Source: Bifidobacterium saimiriisciurei
GTDB taxonomy: Bacteria; Actinomycetota; Actinomycetes; Actinomycetales; Bifidobacteriaceae
Direction: 5' to 3'
Assembly (NCBI RefSeq): GCF_010667655.1
Contig: NZ_WHZU01000014.1
Coordinates: forward strand, 26,737 to 90,736
Length of the DNA: 64,000 nt
Each line of letters opens with the position of its first letter. Position 1 is the first letter of the stretch. Shown here piece after piece: positions 11,013 through 19,086 of the stretch. Both the position numbers and the translations under genes were made by a program. The notes under the pieces were generated by a model. That model made no database searches. It was not told where the DNA came from and saw nothing but the letters and a program-made list of their open reading frames with translations.

Positions 11013-11335
11013 ATATGAACGTATCCGCCGATTTGTGAGCAAGTATTGTATTCACGAATCGGCGGATACGTTCATATTGCGTGGTTCGTGAATTCGTCAG
11101 CCCCTCACGAATCGATGATTGCTTCCCCATCCCATGATTCGTGAATCGATATCGCCATCATGATTCATGAATTGCCAGTGTATCTATCGATTCGTGAGCA
11201 TCATGCCGATTCACGAATCGATACATATGCCGATATCAACTGATTCGTGGATGCCATATTGATTGAGGAATCGTCAAATGCATCGATATCCGTCGATTCG
11301 TGTGCACGAGGATGATTCATGAATTGGCGGATGCC
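11013..11335. repeat. Array of GATTCGTGAATC-like sites, including a 26-bp hairpin
   Basis: This AT-richer gap between convergent genes holds about a dozen variants of GATTCGTGAATC, for example near 11031, 11052, 11083, 11107, 11145, 11171, 11199, 11209, 11242, 11296 and 11314. The first two form a hairpin with arms 11013-11038 and 11052-11077 and one G-T pair. That hairpin may terminate the upstream gene. No coding sequence is seen in the gap. Confidence 0.7.
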
Positions 11336-11345
11336 ATGGAATCGG

Positions 11346-11972
11346 TCACTGGTAATGGAACAGGGAGACGCCGAGGCGGGCCATGCAGAACGCGTTGCCC
11401 AGCCACGTGTGCTTGCTCGTCGGCCATACGGAGCCGAGGCGCGGCGCGTTCTGGCTCAGCCAGATGCTGGGCACGCGGCCGTCGTTGCTGCGCGAACCGA
11501 GCAGATTGAAACCGTTCTTGTGCACCAGCCAGTCGGGATGCTGGGTGGCGATGGCGAGCCCCTCCTCAAGCGTGAGCGGCAGACGGCCGTCGGATTCGAC
11601 GAGTTTGCGCGCGATGTCGGGCTCGCGGTTCGTGTATTTGGTGCCGGTATGCGGGTCCACGACGATGTAGAACGGGCCCTCCGGCGGCTCGAAGCCGTCC
11701 TGCGGCATGAAGCTGGCGATATCGCGCGGCGGCATGGTGGTGAAACCGGCCATGCGGTTGATGCTGGTTCGCGCAATCAGCGATTCCGGCGAAACCAGCT
11801 CGCGCGTGGGCACCAGCAGGATGTTGGAACCGAGGTCGCTTTTCGACAGCGCGTTGATGATCGGCGTGGCCAGCGAACGGAACGCCGCCGCCGTCATATC
11901 GGCCACATCGGGGTAGCCGAGGGCCACGATGCGATCAAGCTGCTTTTGCGCTTCGACAGATGCTTCAGACAT
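11346..11972 (-). CDS. DUF5701 family protein
   Basis: This is a 208-residue soluble protein with no signal peptide. The C-terminal half matches the family pattern as I recall it: PFYIVVDPHTGT, GRLPLTLEEGLAIATQHP, GSRSNDGRVPSIWLS and a final Trp-rich PTSKHTWLGNA block. Actinobacterial members usually run to about 200 residues, so it looks full length. Its function is unknown. The start is taken at the ATG at 11972, where GATACT lies 7 nt upstream and no ribosome site exists, so translation may be leaderless. An in-frame upstream start at 12002 is less likely. Confidence 0.75.
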   Translation of the reverse strand: MSEASVEAQKQLDRIVALGYPDVADMTAAAFRSLATPIINALSKSDLGSNILLVPTRELVSPESLIARTSINRMAGFTTMPPRDIASFMPQDGFEPPEGPFYIVVDPHTGTKYTNREPDIARKLVESDGRLPLTLEEGLAIATQHPDWLVHKNGFNLLGSRSNDGRVPSIWLSQNAPRLGSVWPTSKHTWLGNAFCMARLGVSLFHYQ

Positions 11973-12012
11973 GTCTACCAGTATCCCCAGCGATAGTGAC
12001 ATATGGGGAAAA

Positions 12013-12047
12013 TTTTGGCTCCCCCACCATTCGCAGGGGAGCCAAAA
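12013..12047 (-). terminator. Intrinsic terminator downstream of asd
   Basis: A 12-bp perfect stem (12013-12024 with 12036-12047) encloses an 11-nt loop. On the minus strand the stem ends in TTTT, continued by TTCCCC. It lies beyond the repeat element that follows asd and would end that transcript. Confidence 0.75.
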
Positions 12048-12056
12048 CGATCACAA

Positions 12057-12208
12057 CTGATCTGCACAGCGCTGGTTCGATGGCCTCGCGCTCGATGGAT
12101 CGCGCTCGCATCACCTACGTACAGTCCACTGGACTGTACGCTTAACGGTTCAGCAGATCAGAGCTGATCTGCACAGCGCTGACTATTCGCAGATCAGAGC
12201 TGATCTGC
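12057..12208 (+). repeat. Variable-hairpin repeat element, copy A (3' end of asd)
   Basis: The core GGCCTCGCGCTCGATGGATC begins at 12082 and continues to CACCTAC. It is followed by a 9-bp hairpin (GTACAGTCC, loop ACT, GGACTGTAC; 12119-12139) and the tail GCTTAACGGTTCAGC. The element is enclosed by CTGATCTGC (12057-12065) and GCAGATCAG (12153-12161). An 18-bp direct repeat lies at 12057-12074 and 12164-12181. The 20-bp palindromic end of asd (12189-12208) recurs at 12153-12172. Copies B (18.5 kb) and C (28.0 kb) share core and tail. Confidence 0.85.
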
Positions 12209-13264
12209 GAAGTGCTTCTTCGCGACGACCTCGGCGAGCTCGATGGCGTTGAGGGCGGCGCCCTTGCGCAGGTTGTCGTTGGTGATGAACATCGACAGGC
12301 CCTTCTTGCCGTCGACGGCCTGGTCCTGACGGATGCGGCCGACGAAGCTCGGGTCCTTGCCTGCGGCGAGCTGCGGGGTGGGGATGTCGTCGAGTACGAC
12401 GCCCGGGGCCTTGGCGAGCACCTCGCGGGCTTCGTCCGGGGTGACGTCCTTCTCGAACTCGGCGTTGATGCTCATGCCGTGGGAGGTGAACACGCCGATG
12501 CGCACGCAGGTGCAGCTGGCCTTGAGATCGGGCAGGTGCAGGATCTTGCGGCTTTCGTTGCGCAGCTTCTGCTCCTCGTCGGTCTCCTCGCTGCCGTCGT
12601 CCACGATGGAGCCGATGAACGGCACGGCGTTGAAGGCGATGGTGCGCACGACCTTGGTCGGTTCGGGGAAGTCGATGGCGGAACCGTCGAACACGAGCTT
12701 GTCGGCACCCTGCTCGATGGCGGCCTTGGCCTCGTTCATGAGCTGCAGCACGCCGGCGCGACCCGCACCGGAGACGGCCTGGTAGGAGCTGACGATCAGT
12801 CGCTTGAGACCGAACGCGTCGGAAAGGGCCTTCATGGCCGGCATGCAGGCCATGGTGGTGCAGTTCGGGTTGGCGATGATGCGGTCCGGAACGTCGTCCA
12901 GATCCTCGGGGTTGACCTCGGCGACGACCAGCGGCACGTTGTCGTGCATACGCCACTGGGAGGAGTTGTCGATCACGTAGGCGCCGGCCTCGGCGAACTT
13001 CGGGGCCCACACCTTGGAGGTGCCGCCGCCTGCGGAGAAGATGGCGATGTCGATGCCGGAGAGATTGGCCTTGGCGACGTCCTCCACCACGATGTCGTGG
13101 CCGCGCCAGTTGAGCACGGTGCCGGCGGAGTGGGCGGACGCCATGAAGCGCAGGTCCTTCACGGGGAAGTCGCGCTCGTCGAGGATGCGACGCATCACCA
13201 TACCGACCTGGCCGGTGGCGCCGAGCACCGCTACGTTTACACCTTTGTCATTGATCTGAACCAT
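12194..13264 (-). CDS. asd: Aspartate-semialdehyde dehydrogenase
   Basis: This enzyme reduces aspartyl phosphate to aspartate semialdehyde, the branch point for Lys/diaminopimelate, Thr and Met. The 356 residues are typical. The nucleotide-binding GATGQVG is at 15-21, catalytic Cys135 lies in NPNCTTM, and a downstream SGAGRAG motif is present. The start ATG at 13264 has GAAGGGAACGAACC in front. It is last in a run with the aspartokinase catalytic and ACT genes, separated from the ACT gene by 59 bp, so the pathway's first two steps are co-transcribed. Its final codons are duplicated downstream next to a repeat element. Confidence 0.95.
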   Translation of the reverse strand: MVQINDKGVNVAVLGATGQVGMVMRRILDERDFPVKDLRFMASAHSAGTVLNWRGHDIVVEDVAKANLSGIDIAIFSAGGGTSKVWAPKFAEAGAYVIDNSSQWRMHDNVPLVVAEVNPEDLDDVPDRIIANPNCTTMACMPAMKALSDAFGLKRLIVSSYQAVSGAGRAGVLQLMNEAKAAIEQGADKLVFDGSAIDFPEPTKVVRTIAFNAVPFIGSIVDDGSEETDEEQKLRNESRKILHLPDLKASCTCVRIGVFTSHGMSINAEFEKDVTPDEAREVLAKAPGVVLDDIPTPQLAAGKDPSFVGRIRQDQAVDGKKGLSMFITNDNLRKGAALNAIELAEVVAKKHFADQL

Positions 13265-13323
13265 GGTTCGTTCCCTTCTGCCCTGCTGGTTCCTAAACGA
13301 TTCCTATGCGGCGTATCGCTGCT

Positions 13324-13887
13324 TCAGCGGCCGGTGCCGCCGTACACCACGGCCTCCACCTGATCGGAGTCGAGGTTGAACTTGGTGTGGATGGCGCGCA
13401 CGGCGTCCTCGAGGTCCTCGAGCGGCACCATGGCGGAGATGCGGATTTCGGAGGTGGAGATCATCAGCACGTTGATGTTCTTCTCGCTCAGCGCGCGGAA
13501 GAACGTAGCGGCGATGCCCGAGTGGGTCTTCATGCCGACGCCCACGAGCGCGACCTTGCCGACCTCCTTGTTGATGTCGACGGACTCGTACTTGAGCTCC
13601 TCGCGCTTGTCGGCCAGCACCTGCTCGATCTGGCGAAGCTGGGCCTCGGACGCGGTGAAGGAGATGTCGGCGGTGCCGGTGGACGCGGCGGCCTGCACGA
13701 TCATATCGACGTTCACGCCGGCCTCGGCCAGGCTGGTGAACACGGAGGCGCTCACGCCGGGGACATCGGGGATGCGACGCAGCGTGACCTGCACCTCGCT
13801 CTTGTCGTGCGCGATGCCGGAGACGACCGGGTCTTCGGGGCCGAGGTCGGGGAACAGGTCGCCCATGGACTGGTTATCGTTGGTCAT
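13324..13887 (-). CDS. Aspartokinase regulatory subunit, tandem ACT domains
   Basis: This is a 187-residue protein equivalent to the C-terminal third of a standard aspartokinase. After about 20 linker residues it starts at DPVVSGIAHDKSEVQVTL, the point where the regulatory region normally begins. Two ACT domains follow (VPGVSASVFTSLAEAGVNVDM and a second with THSGIAATFFRALSEKNINVLM). The catalytic domain is in the preceding gene in another frame. The start ATG at 13887 has only a weak GAAAG upstream. The product should bind Lys/Thr and regulate the catalytic subunit, as the beta subunit of alpha2beta2 aspartokinases does. Confidence 0.88.
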   Translation of the reverse strand: MTNDNQSMGDLFPDLGPEDPVVSGIAHDKSEVQVTLRRIPDVPGVSASVFTSLAEAGVNVDMIVQAAASTGTADISFTASEAQLRQIEQVLADKREELKYESVDINKEVGKVALVGVGMKTHSGIAATFFRALSEKNINVLMISTSEIRISAMVPLEDLEDAVRAIHTKFNLDSDQVEAVVYGGTGR

Positions 13888-13979
13888 GATTACTACTTTC
13901 GCGATGTTGTACGGATTGGTTGCTTGTTGATGCTCTTGCTGATGTCCTGAATGCTTGCCGAGGTCCGGCGAGGAACGGC

Positions 13980-14744
13980 CTAATTCAGGTTCGGGATGCT
14001 GCGCGGATCGGCGCCCTCGGGCAGGACCAGCGTGCCGGGGCGGTGCGAGAACGAGCTGCGCACGTGCAGCGGCATCTTGAAACGCTCCGCGTATTCGACG
14101 CAGCGCAGGGCCAGCACCTTGGAGCCGCAGGCGGCCATCTCGAGGATCGCCTCGTAGGAGATCGCGGGGATGCGTCGGGCGGTCGGCACAATACGGGGAT
14201 CGGCGGTGAACACGCCGTCGACGTCGGTGTAGATCTCGCACACGTCGGCACCCAGCGCCACGGCCAGCGCCACTGCGGAGGTGTCGGAGCCGCCACGGCC
14301 GAGCGTGGTGGGATCGCCCTTGGTGTTGATGCCCTGGAAGCCGGCGACGATGGCCACATCGCCCTGTTCGAGCACTTCGGCCACACGCTTCGGCTTCACG
14401 GAGCGGATATGCGCGGCGCCGTAGCGGGCGTCGGTGAGGAAGCCGGCCTGCTGGCCGGTGAACGAGTGGGCGCGCACACCCTGCGCGTGAATGGCCATGG
14501 CCAGCAGACTCATGGAGATGCGCTCGCCGGCGGTCATGAGCATGTCCATCTCGCGCTCCGGCGGCTTGGAGTCGATGTCGAGGGCCTGGTCGATCAGATC
14601 GTCGGTGGTGTCGCCCATGGCCGAGACCACCACGGCCACGTCGTTGCCCTTCTTCTTGGTATCGATGATGCGCTTGGCCACACGCTTGATCGAGTCGGTG
14701 TCGGCTACCGACGAGCCGCCATACTTCTGAACGATAAGTGCCAC
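13980..14744 (-). CDS. lysC: Aspartokinase catalytic subunit (no ACT domain)
   Basis: This enzyme phosphorylates aspartate in the first step of the aspartate family pathway. The 254 residues cover the amino-acid-kinase domain only. They include KYGGSSVAD at 7-15, [21 protein letters not shown] and [14 protein letters not shown], ending at SIPNLN just where the ACT region would begin. The next gene, 92 bp on and in another frame, supplies the ACT domains. The start is a GTG at 14744 with a weak site. A simple sequencing frameshift is unlikely, because both proteins have clean ends and the 92-bp gap is non-coding. Confidence 0.92.
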   Translation of the reverse strand: MALIVQKYGGSSVADTDSIKRVAKRIIDTKKKGNDVAVVVSAMGDTTDDLIDQALDIDSKPPEREMDMLMTAGERISMSLLAMAIHAQGVRAHSFTGQQAGFLTDARYGAAHIRSVKPKRVAEVLEQGDVAIVAGFQGINTKGDPTTLGRGGSDTSAVALAVALGADVCEIYTDVDGVFTADPRIVPTARRIPAISYEAILEMAACGSKVLALRCVEYAERFKMPLHVRSSFSHRPGTLVLPEGADPRSIPNLN

Positions 14745-14974
14745 TTCAGTCCCATCTCGTGATTACTGCGCATATTGACGTTTGCCATGCGCACAAGTAA
14801 GTCAATACTGTACGCAAACGGCAAGATTATAGGGCTCTCGAAGATTACGGCGCGAACACCGCTCCACAATGTGAGCGCGGCCCATCCACGGGTCGGAGCA
14901 CCGGCCGATGTCAATCGATTGACCACGCCACGGAACAGCCGCTCGCACGGCTTCCGTACGGGCCTACGCCCGGG

Positions 14975-15577
14975 TCACGCCTCGCGGCGGCCGACGAGCG
15001 CACGGCCGAGCGTGACCTCGTCGGCGTATTCGAGGTCGGCGCCGACGGGCAGGCCGCTCGCCAGCCGTGTGACCTTGACCTCGAGCGGACCGAGCAGCCG
15101 GGAGATGTAGGTGGTGGTGGCCTCGCCCTCGATGTTGGGGTTGAGGGCCATGATGACCTCGCTCACCTCGCCGGAGCCGAGGCGTTCCAGCAGCTGGGGG
15201 ATGCGCAGGTCGGCCGGCCCGACGTTGGCCATGGGGTTGATGGCGCCGCCGAGCACATGGTAGAGGCCGCGGAATTCGCGGGTGCGCTCGATGCTCATCA
15301 CGTCCTTGGGCTCCTGGACCACGCAGATGACAGTGCGGTCGCGACGTGGGTCGACGCAGATCGGGCACGGGCTCGTCTCGCACACGTTGCCGCAGATCTC
15401 GCAGAACCTCACCTTGGCCTTGACCTCCTGAATGGCGTCGGCGAGCGCCTGGGCCTCCTGATCGTCGGCGCCCAGCAGGTAGAAGGCGATGCGCTGCGCG
15501 CCCTTCGGCCCGATGCCGGGAAGTTTGGCGAACGCATCGATGAGATTCTGGATCGCGCCATCGTAGGCCAGTGCCAT
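14975..15577 (-). CDS. recR: Recombination mediator protein RecR
   Basis: This is a 200-residue RecFOR-pathway protein that helps load RecA at gaps. The N-terminal helix-hairpin-helix ([17 protein letters not shown]) is followed by a four-Cys zinc site (Cys59, 62, 71, 74), then a Toprim domain with CVVQEPKD and [15 protein letters not shown]. The start ATG at 15577 has AAGGAGCGATGC. It sits 101 bp downstream of dnaX on the same strand, which is the standard dnaX-recR arrangement. Confidence 0.95.
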   Translation of the reverse strand: MALAYDGAIQNLIDAFAKLPGIGPKGAQRIAFYLLGADDQEAQALADAIQEVKAKVRFCEICGNVCETSPCPICVDPRRDRTVICVVQEPKDVMSIERTREFRGLYHVLGGAINPMANVGPADLRIPQLLERLGSGEVSEVIMALNPNIEGEATTTYISRLLGPLEVKVTRLASGLPVGADLEYADEVTLGRALVGRREA

Positions 15578-15637
15578 GCATCGCTCCTTATACGGTCATG
15601 CGGCTATACGGCTTTGCCGTCCTGTTCGGGTATTTCG

Positions 15638-15666
15638 GGCATCCGGCCGGCGTGCGGCCGGATGCC
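15638..15666. other. Hairpin between dnaX and recR
   Basis: A 12-bp GC-rich stem (15638-15649 with 15655-15666) has a 5-nt loop and no T-run. It lies between the dnaX stop and recR start, so it is more likely an mRNA-processing or attenuating structure than a full terminator. Confidence 0.45.
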
Positions 15667-15678
15667 ATCATCGCGGGG

Positions 15679-18453
15679 TTATTCGCCGTCGTCATTCTTG
15701 CGCTTGGCGACGATATTGCGCGGGTTGCGCGGGTCGTCGGGCTCGAGGACCTCCACGTTCTTGACTTCGAAGAACTTCTTCAGTTCCTCGAGGTCCATGG
15801 CGCCGGCCGCGCCCAATGACTCGTCCGACATGGAGTATTCGTCATCGTCGGGGTCGACGGCGGGCGGCTGCGGGCCGGCGGGAGCCGCAGGGCCTGCGGC
15901 CGGCCCGCCGAACCCGGACGACGACGGCCACGCGGCCCCGTCGCCCGGCGCGGACGCGGCCTGGACGTTCTGCCGGGCGTGCGGATTGAAATGACGGACC
16001 TGCACCGGCGGCTGGGACTGCTGCGCCACGGCCGGAGCGGGGTCGGCATGGGGCTGCACCGGCTGGCTCGACTGTCCGGCCGGTTGGGCCCACGGATCGG
16101 CGCCGATTGACGGATCGGCCTCCGACGACGGATTCGGAGCCGGCTGCGCAGCCGGGGACGGAGTCGGAGTCGCCCACGGATCGTTGTCGTCGCTCAGGTC
16201 CGGCACGGCCACATGCTTGGCGTGCGGCTCGGCATGCGGCTTCTCCCGATGGGAAAGGTCCTCGTACGGCCGGGCGGAGCCGGTCTGCGCGGTCGACTGG
16301 GCCCAGGGATCGTCTGCGGGGTCGGCCGCGGCCGGAGCCGACTGTGCCGACGAGGCATGGGCAGATGGCGCGGGCATCGCCCATGGATCGTCCTCCGGAA
16401 GCGGGGGCCGCCCCGGGCCGCTGTTCGGAAGGCCGCTGTTCGGACCGTGATCTGCGGCCCGATGAACGTCGGAATCGTTCTGCGCCTCGGCGTTGTCGGC
16501 CGGAGCCGTCTCATGATCGTGCGACTGCCTCGACGCCGCGGCGGCCGTACCGACGCCGGCCGGCATGGACGACGACAGGCTGGCCTGCAGCAGTTCCGCC
16601 TTGATGCGCTGCTGCTCCTGCGGCGGCAGCTGGCTCCATGGCGGCGCCATCTGGCCGTCGGCCATCTTCTTGGTCGGGGCGAGCGCCACATCGGGGCCGA
16701 ACGCCTTGCGGGTCTCGGCGCGAAGGATGTCGGTCACCTTGTTGGTGCCGTCCACTTCCTCCCTGGCGACGGCGAGCGCGAACGCATACTTGCTCAGCGG
16801 CACGTCGAACTTGATCCATAGCCGCATCTGGCCGGTCTTCGGATGGGGCGCGAGATTGATGCGCGGCACCTTGTCGCGGTTCACATATCTGCGCACGTCC
16901 TCGGGCAGCGCGGCGACGATCGCATCCCACTTCTCATCCGGCGTGCGGTTGTCCGATGCGGGATCGCCCGATGCGGAATCCTGCGATGCGTGACCGCCGG
17001 CCTGCGACGCGGACGTCTGCCCGTCCTGCTGGCCGGAAGCCGACGATTGCGGAACAGAGGCCGCAGAGGAGCGGCCGTCGTCGGATGCCGACGCGGATAC
17101 GGTCGCATCGGCGGACGCCACGGATGCGGCTCCATCCGCCGCCTGCGACGATGAAGGAACCTGCGGCTGCGACGACGTGGATGATGATGACGCCGACGAC
17201 GATGGCTGCTGCTGACGACGACGGCCAATGAAGCCGCCGCGCGCCGCGCCGGACGACTGCGGCGACGATGCCGCCGCGTTCCCGGCGGCATCGGCCGAGG
17301 CCGTGCCCGACGACGAAGCCGCCGTCGCCGCGGCCGGCGCGGCGGCGACCGTTGCGGGCACCAGCAGTCGTGCGGCCAGCAGTTCAAGCCGCATACGCGG
17401 CGAAATCGCGCCGGTCATCGAACCCAACGTGTCGTTGATGACATCGGCGATGGCCGTCAGCCGCGGCAATCCCAACGCCTCGGCCTGACGTCGCAGATCG
17501 TCGACATCCTCCGCCTCGGCATCGTCACTGAGCACGGATTCCGCGCGCTCGCCGGCGATGGTGAGAATCAGCAGGTCACGCACGCGCGACAGCAGATCCT
17601 CCACGAAACGGCGTGGGTCGAAGCCGCCGACCACGACCTTCTGCACCACGCCATACAGCTTCTCGCCGTCCTTGTCGATGACGGCGTCGATGGCCTCGGC
17701 GATGAGCGCATCCGGTGTGAAGCCGAGCAGCGCGACGGCGGAGTCATGGGCGATCACGCCATCGACGGCACCGACCATGAGCTGGTCAAGCACCGAAAGC
17801 GTGTCTCGCATGGAGCCACCGCCGGCACGCATGGCCAGCTTGAGCACGCCGGGCTCCGGCTTGATGCCCTCCTTGCCGCAGATATCCTCCAGATACGGCC
17901 CCATGACCTCCGGCGGCACCAAACGGAACGGATAATGATGGGTGCGCGAACGAATCGTGCCGATGACCTTCTCCGGCTCCGTCGTCGCGAAGATGAACAT
18001 CACATGCTCCGGCGGCTCCTCCACGATCTTCAGCAACGCGTTGAAACCCTGCTGCGTGACCATATGGGCCTCGTCGAGGATGAAGATCTTATAGCGGTCG
18101 CGCGCGGGCGCGAAGCCGGCTCGCTCGCGAAGCTCGCGGGCGTCGTCCACGCCGTTATGGCTGGCCGCGTCGATCTCCACCACATCGATGGAGCCGGGGC
18201 CGCCGGTGGCGAGGTCCTTGCAGGATTCGCATTCACCGCACGGGTGCGAGGTCGGGCCCTTCGCGCAGTTGACGCAGCGGGCCAGGATGCGGGCCGAACT
18301 GGTCTTGCCGCAGCCGCGCGGACCGGAGAACAGATACGCATGCGTGAGCTTGCCCTCGTCAAGGGCGCGGGAAAGAGGAATGGTGACTTGGTCCTGCCCC
18401 ACGATGCCGTCGAAGGTGTCGGGGCGGTAACGCCTATACAATGCCAAAGCCAT
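15679..18453 (-). CDS. dnaX: DNA polymerase III subunits gamma/tau
   Basis: This is the clamp-loader ATPase of the replicase, 924 residues. Walker A GPRGCGKTS has Lys50, the zinc-binding Cys residues are 60, 63, 72, 75 and 78, and Walker B/DExH LDEAH is at 126-130, followed by the SRC-like TIRSRTHHYPFR. From about 390 the tau part is low complexity, rich in Ala, Ser, Pro, Gln and Asp. Repeated DDPWA/DPWAQ units lie around 690-830, with a conserved segment in between. The start ATG at 18453 begins MALALYRRYRP. The ribosome site is poor. The first 22 codons and upstream region are duplicated at 18598-18720. Confidence 0.95.
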   Translation of the reverse strand: MALALYRRYRPDTFDGIVGQDQVTIPLSRALDEGKLTHAYLFSGPRGCGKTSSARILARCVNCAKGPTSHPCGECESCKDLATGGPGSIDVVEIDAASHNGVDDARELRERAGFAPARDRYKIFILDEAHMVTQQGFNALLKIVEEPPEHVMFIFATTEPEKVIGTIRSRTHHYPFRLVPPEVMGPYLEDICGKEGIKPEPGVLKLAMRAGGGSMRDTLSVLDQLMVGAVDGVIAHDSAVALLGFTPDALIAEAIDAVIDKDGEKLYGVVQKVVVGGFDPRRFVEDLLSRVRDLLILTIAGERAESVLSDDAEAEDVDDLRRQAEALGLPRLTAIADVINDTLGSMTGAISPRMRLELLAARLLVPATVAAAPAAATAASSSGTASADAAGNAAASSPQSSGAARGGFIGRRRQQQPSSSASSSSTSSQPQVPSSSQAADGAASVASADATVSASASDDGRSSAASVPQSSASGQQDGQTSASQAGGHASQDSASGDPASDNRTPDEKWDAIVAALPEDVRRYVNRDKVPRINLAPHPKTGQMRLWIKFDVPLSKYAFALAVAREEVDGTNKVTDILRAETRKAFGPDVALAPTKKMADGQMAPPWSQLPPQEQQRIKAELLQASLSSSMPAGVGTAAAASRQSHDHETAPADNAEAQNDSDVHRAADHGPNSGLPNSGPGRPPLPEDDPWAMPAPSAHASSAQSAPAAADPADDPWAQSTAQTGSARPYEDLSHREKPHAEPHAKHVAVPDLSDDNDPWATPTPSPAAQPAPNPSSEADPSIGADPWAQPAGQSSQPVQPHADPAPAVAQQSQPPVQVRHFNPHARQNVQAASAPGDGAAWPSSSGFGGPAAGPAAPAGPQPPAVDPDDDEYSMSDESLGAAGAMDLEELKKFFEVKNVEVLEPDDPRNPRNIVAKRKNDDGE

Positions 18454-18496
18454 AATGCAAACCCGTTCTTTCCAAAACCAAACCACCGTCTCCGAT

Positions 18497-18604
18497 GGAC
18501 CAAGTCACCATGCTATTTCGTTCAGGCCTCGCGCTCGATGCATCGCGCTCGCATCGCCTACAAACAGTCCACCGGACTGTTTGCTTAACGGCTCAGCCTG
18601 GTCC
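18497..18604 (+). repeat. Variable-hairpin repeat element, copy B (5' end of dnaX)
   Basis: The core begins GGCCTCGCGCTCGATGCATC at 18525 and runs to CGCCTAC. It is followed by a 9-bp hairpin (AAACAGTCC, loop ACC, GGACTGTTT; 18562-18582) and the tail GCTTAACGGCTCAGC. On its left, GGACCAAGTCACCAT (18497-18511) is the exact inverse of dnaX codons at 18380-18394. On its right, a second copy of the dnaX 5' end begins with TGGTCC (18599), which can pair with GGACCA. Core and tail are shared with copies A and C. Confidence 0.85.
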
Positions 18605-18663
18605 TGCCCCACGATGCCGTCGAAGGTATCAGGGCGGTAACGCCTATACAATGCCAAAGCCAT
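18598..18663 (-). pseudogene. Duplicated dnaX 5' fragment (22 codons)
   Basis: Reading from the ATG at 18663 gives the first 22 residues of DnaX without change, then the frame runs into the repeat element and ends at 18505. The duplication also covers the upstream sequence, with 18389-18511 and 18599-18720 corresponding. The coding part is nearly identical and the distal part diverged. It is a remnant made together with the repeat. Because the leader is copied too, both ATGs have the same surroundings, so a short decoy peptide could be translated. Confidence 0.85.
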
Positions 18664-18789
18664 AATGCAAACCCGTTCTTTCCAAATCCGTACGACCATC
18701 CCGGTGAGCCAAGTCACCATACTACTTTGTGGGGTCCTCGCCTACGAGGCATGGCCTGCAAAGCATCATCGCGAGACGGAGGTCAAGCC

Positions 18790-19086
18790 CTAGGCCGAGG
18801 CAAGGCCCCGGTCCAGAAGCTCACGCATCGCCTCCGACTGCGAGAGATGATGCCGCCTCGCATATTCGTTCAACAGGCGAAAACGATTCTCATCCAGGCG
18901 AACCTGCACCTTATGTCGCGCCGGAGTCAGGCCGATTTCCAAAGGACGGCCGCGTCGGCGCGATTCAAGAAACCCGAGGGGATACCCACGCTCCGCCTCT
19001 TCGGCGTCCGCATTCAGCACGGCATTCTCCTCATCGGAGAAATTCGCATCACTGACGATGATGTAATCCCGATCATCACCCATCAT
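18790..19086 (-). CDS. Putative antitoxin with ribbon-helix-helix-like C-terminus
   Basis: This is a 98-residue acidic-to-basic protein. The N-terminal half is acidic (SDEENAVLNADAEEAE). The C-terminal half contains KVQVRLDENRFRLLNEYARRHHLSQS, a strand followed by two helices as in CopG/RHH DNA-binding antitoxins. Its start overlaps the stop of the upstream toxin-like gene (ATGA), with GGGAGG nearby. The pair is flanked by the duplicated dnaX region and the FNT transporter. Antitoxin function is inferred from architecture and coupling. Confidence 0.65.
   Translation of the reverse strand: MMGDDRDYIIVSDANFSDEENAVLNADAEEAERGYPLGFLESRRRGRPLEIGLTPARHKVQVRLDENRFRLLNEYARRHHLSQSEAMRELLDRGLASA

Noticed and set aside
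11015..11335. CRISPR array interpretation of the GATTCGTGAATC repeats
   Set aside because: The repeats are short palindromes of variable sequence with irregular spacing, and no cas genes are present.
13888..13979. Sequencing frameshift splitting lysC
   Set aside because: The gap is 92 bp with clean stop and start, and the missing linker is short. A single indel would not restore a normal fused protein.
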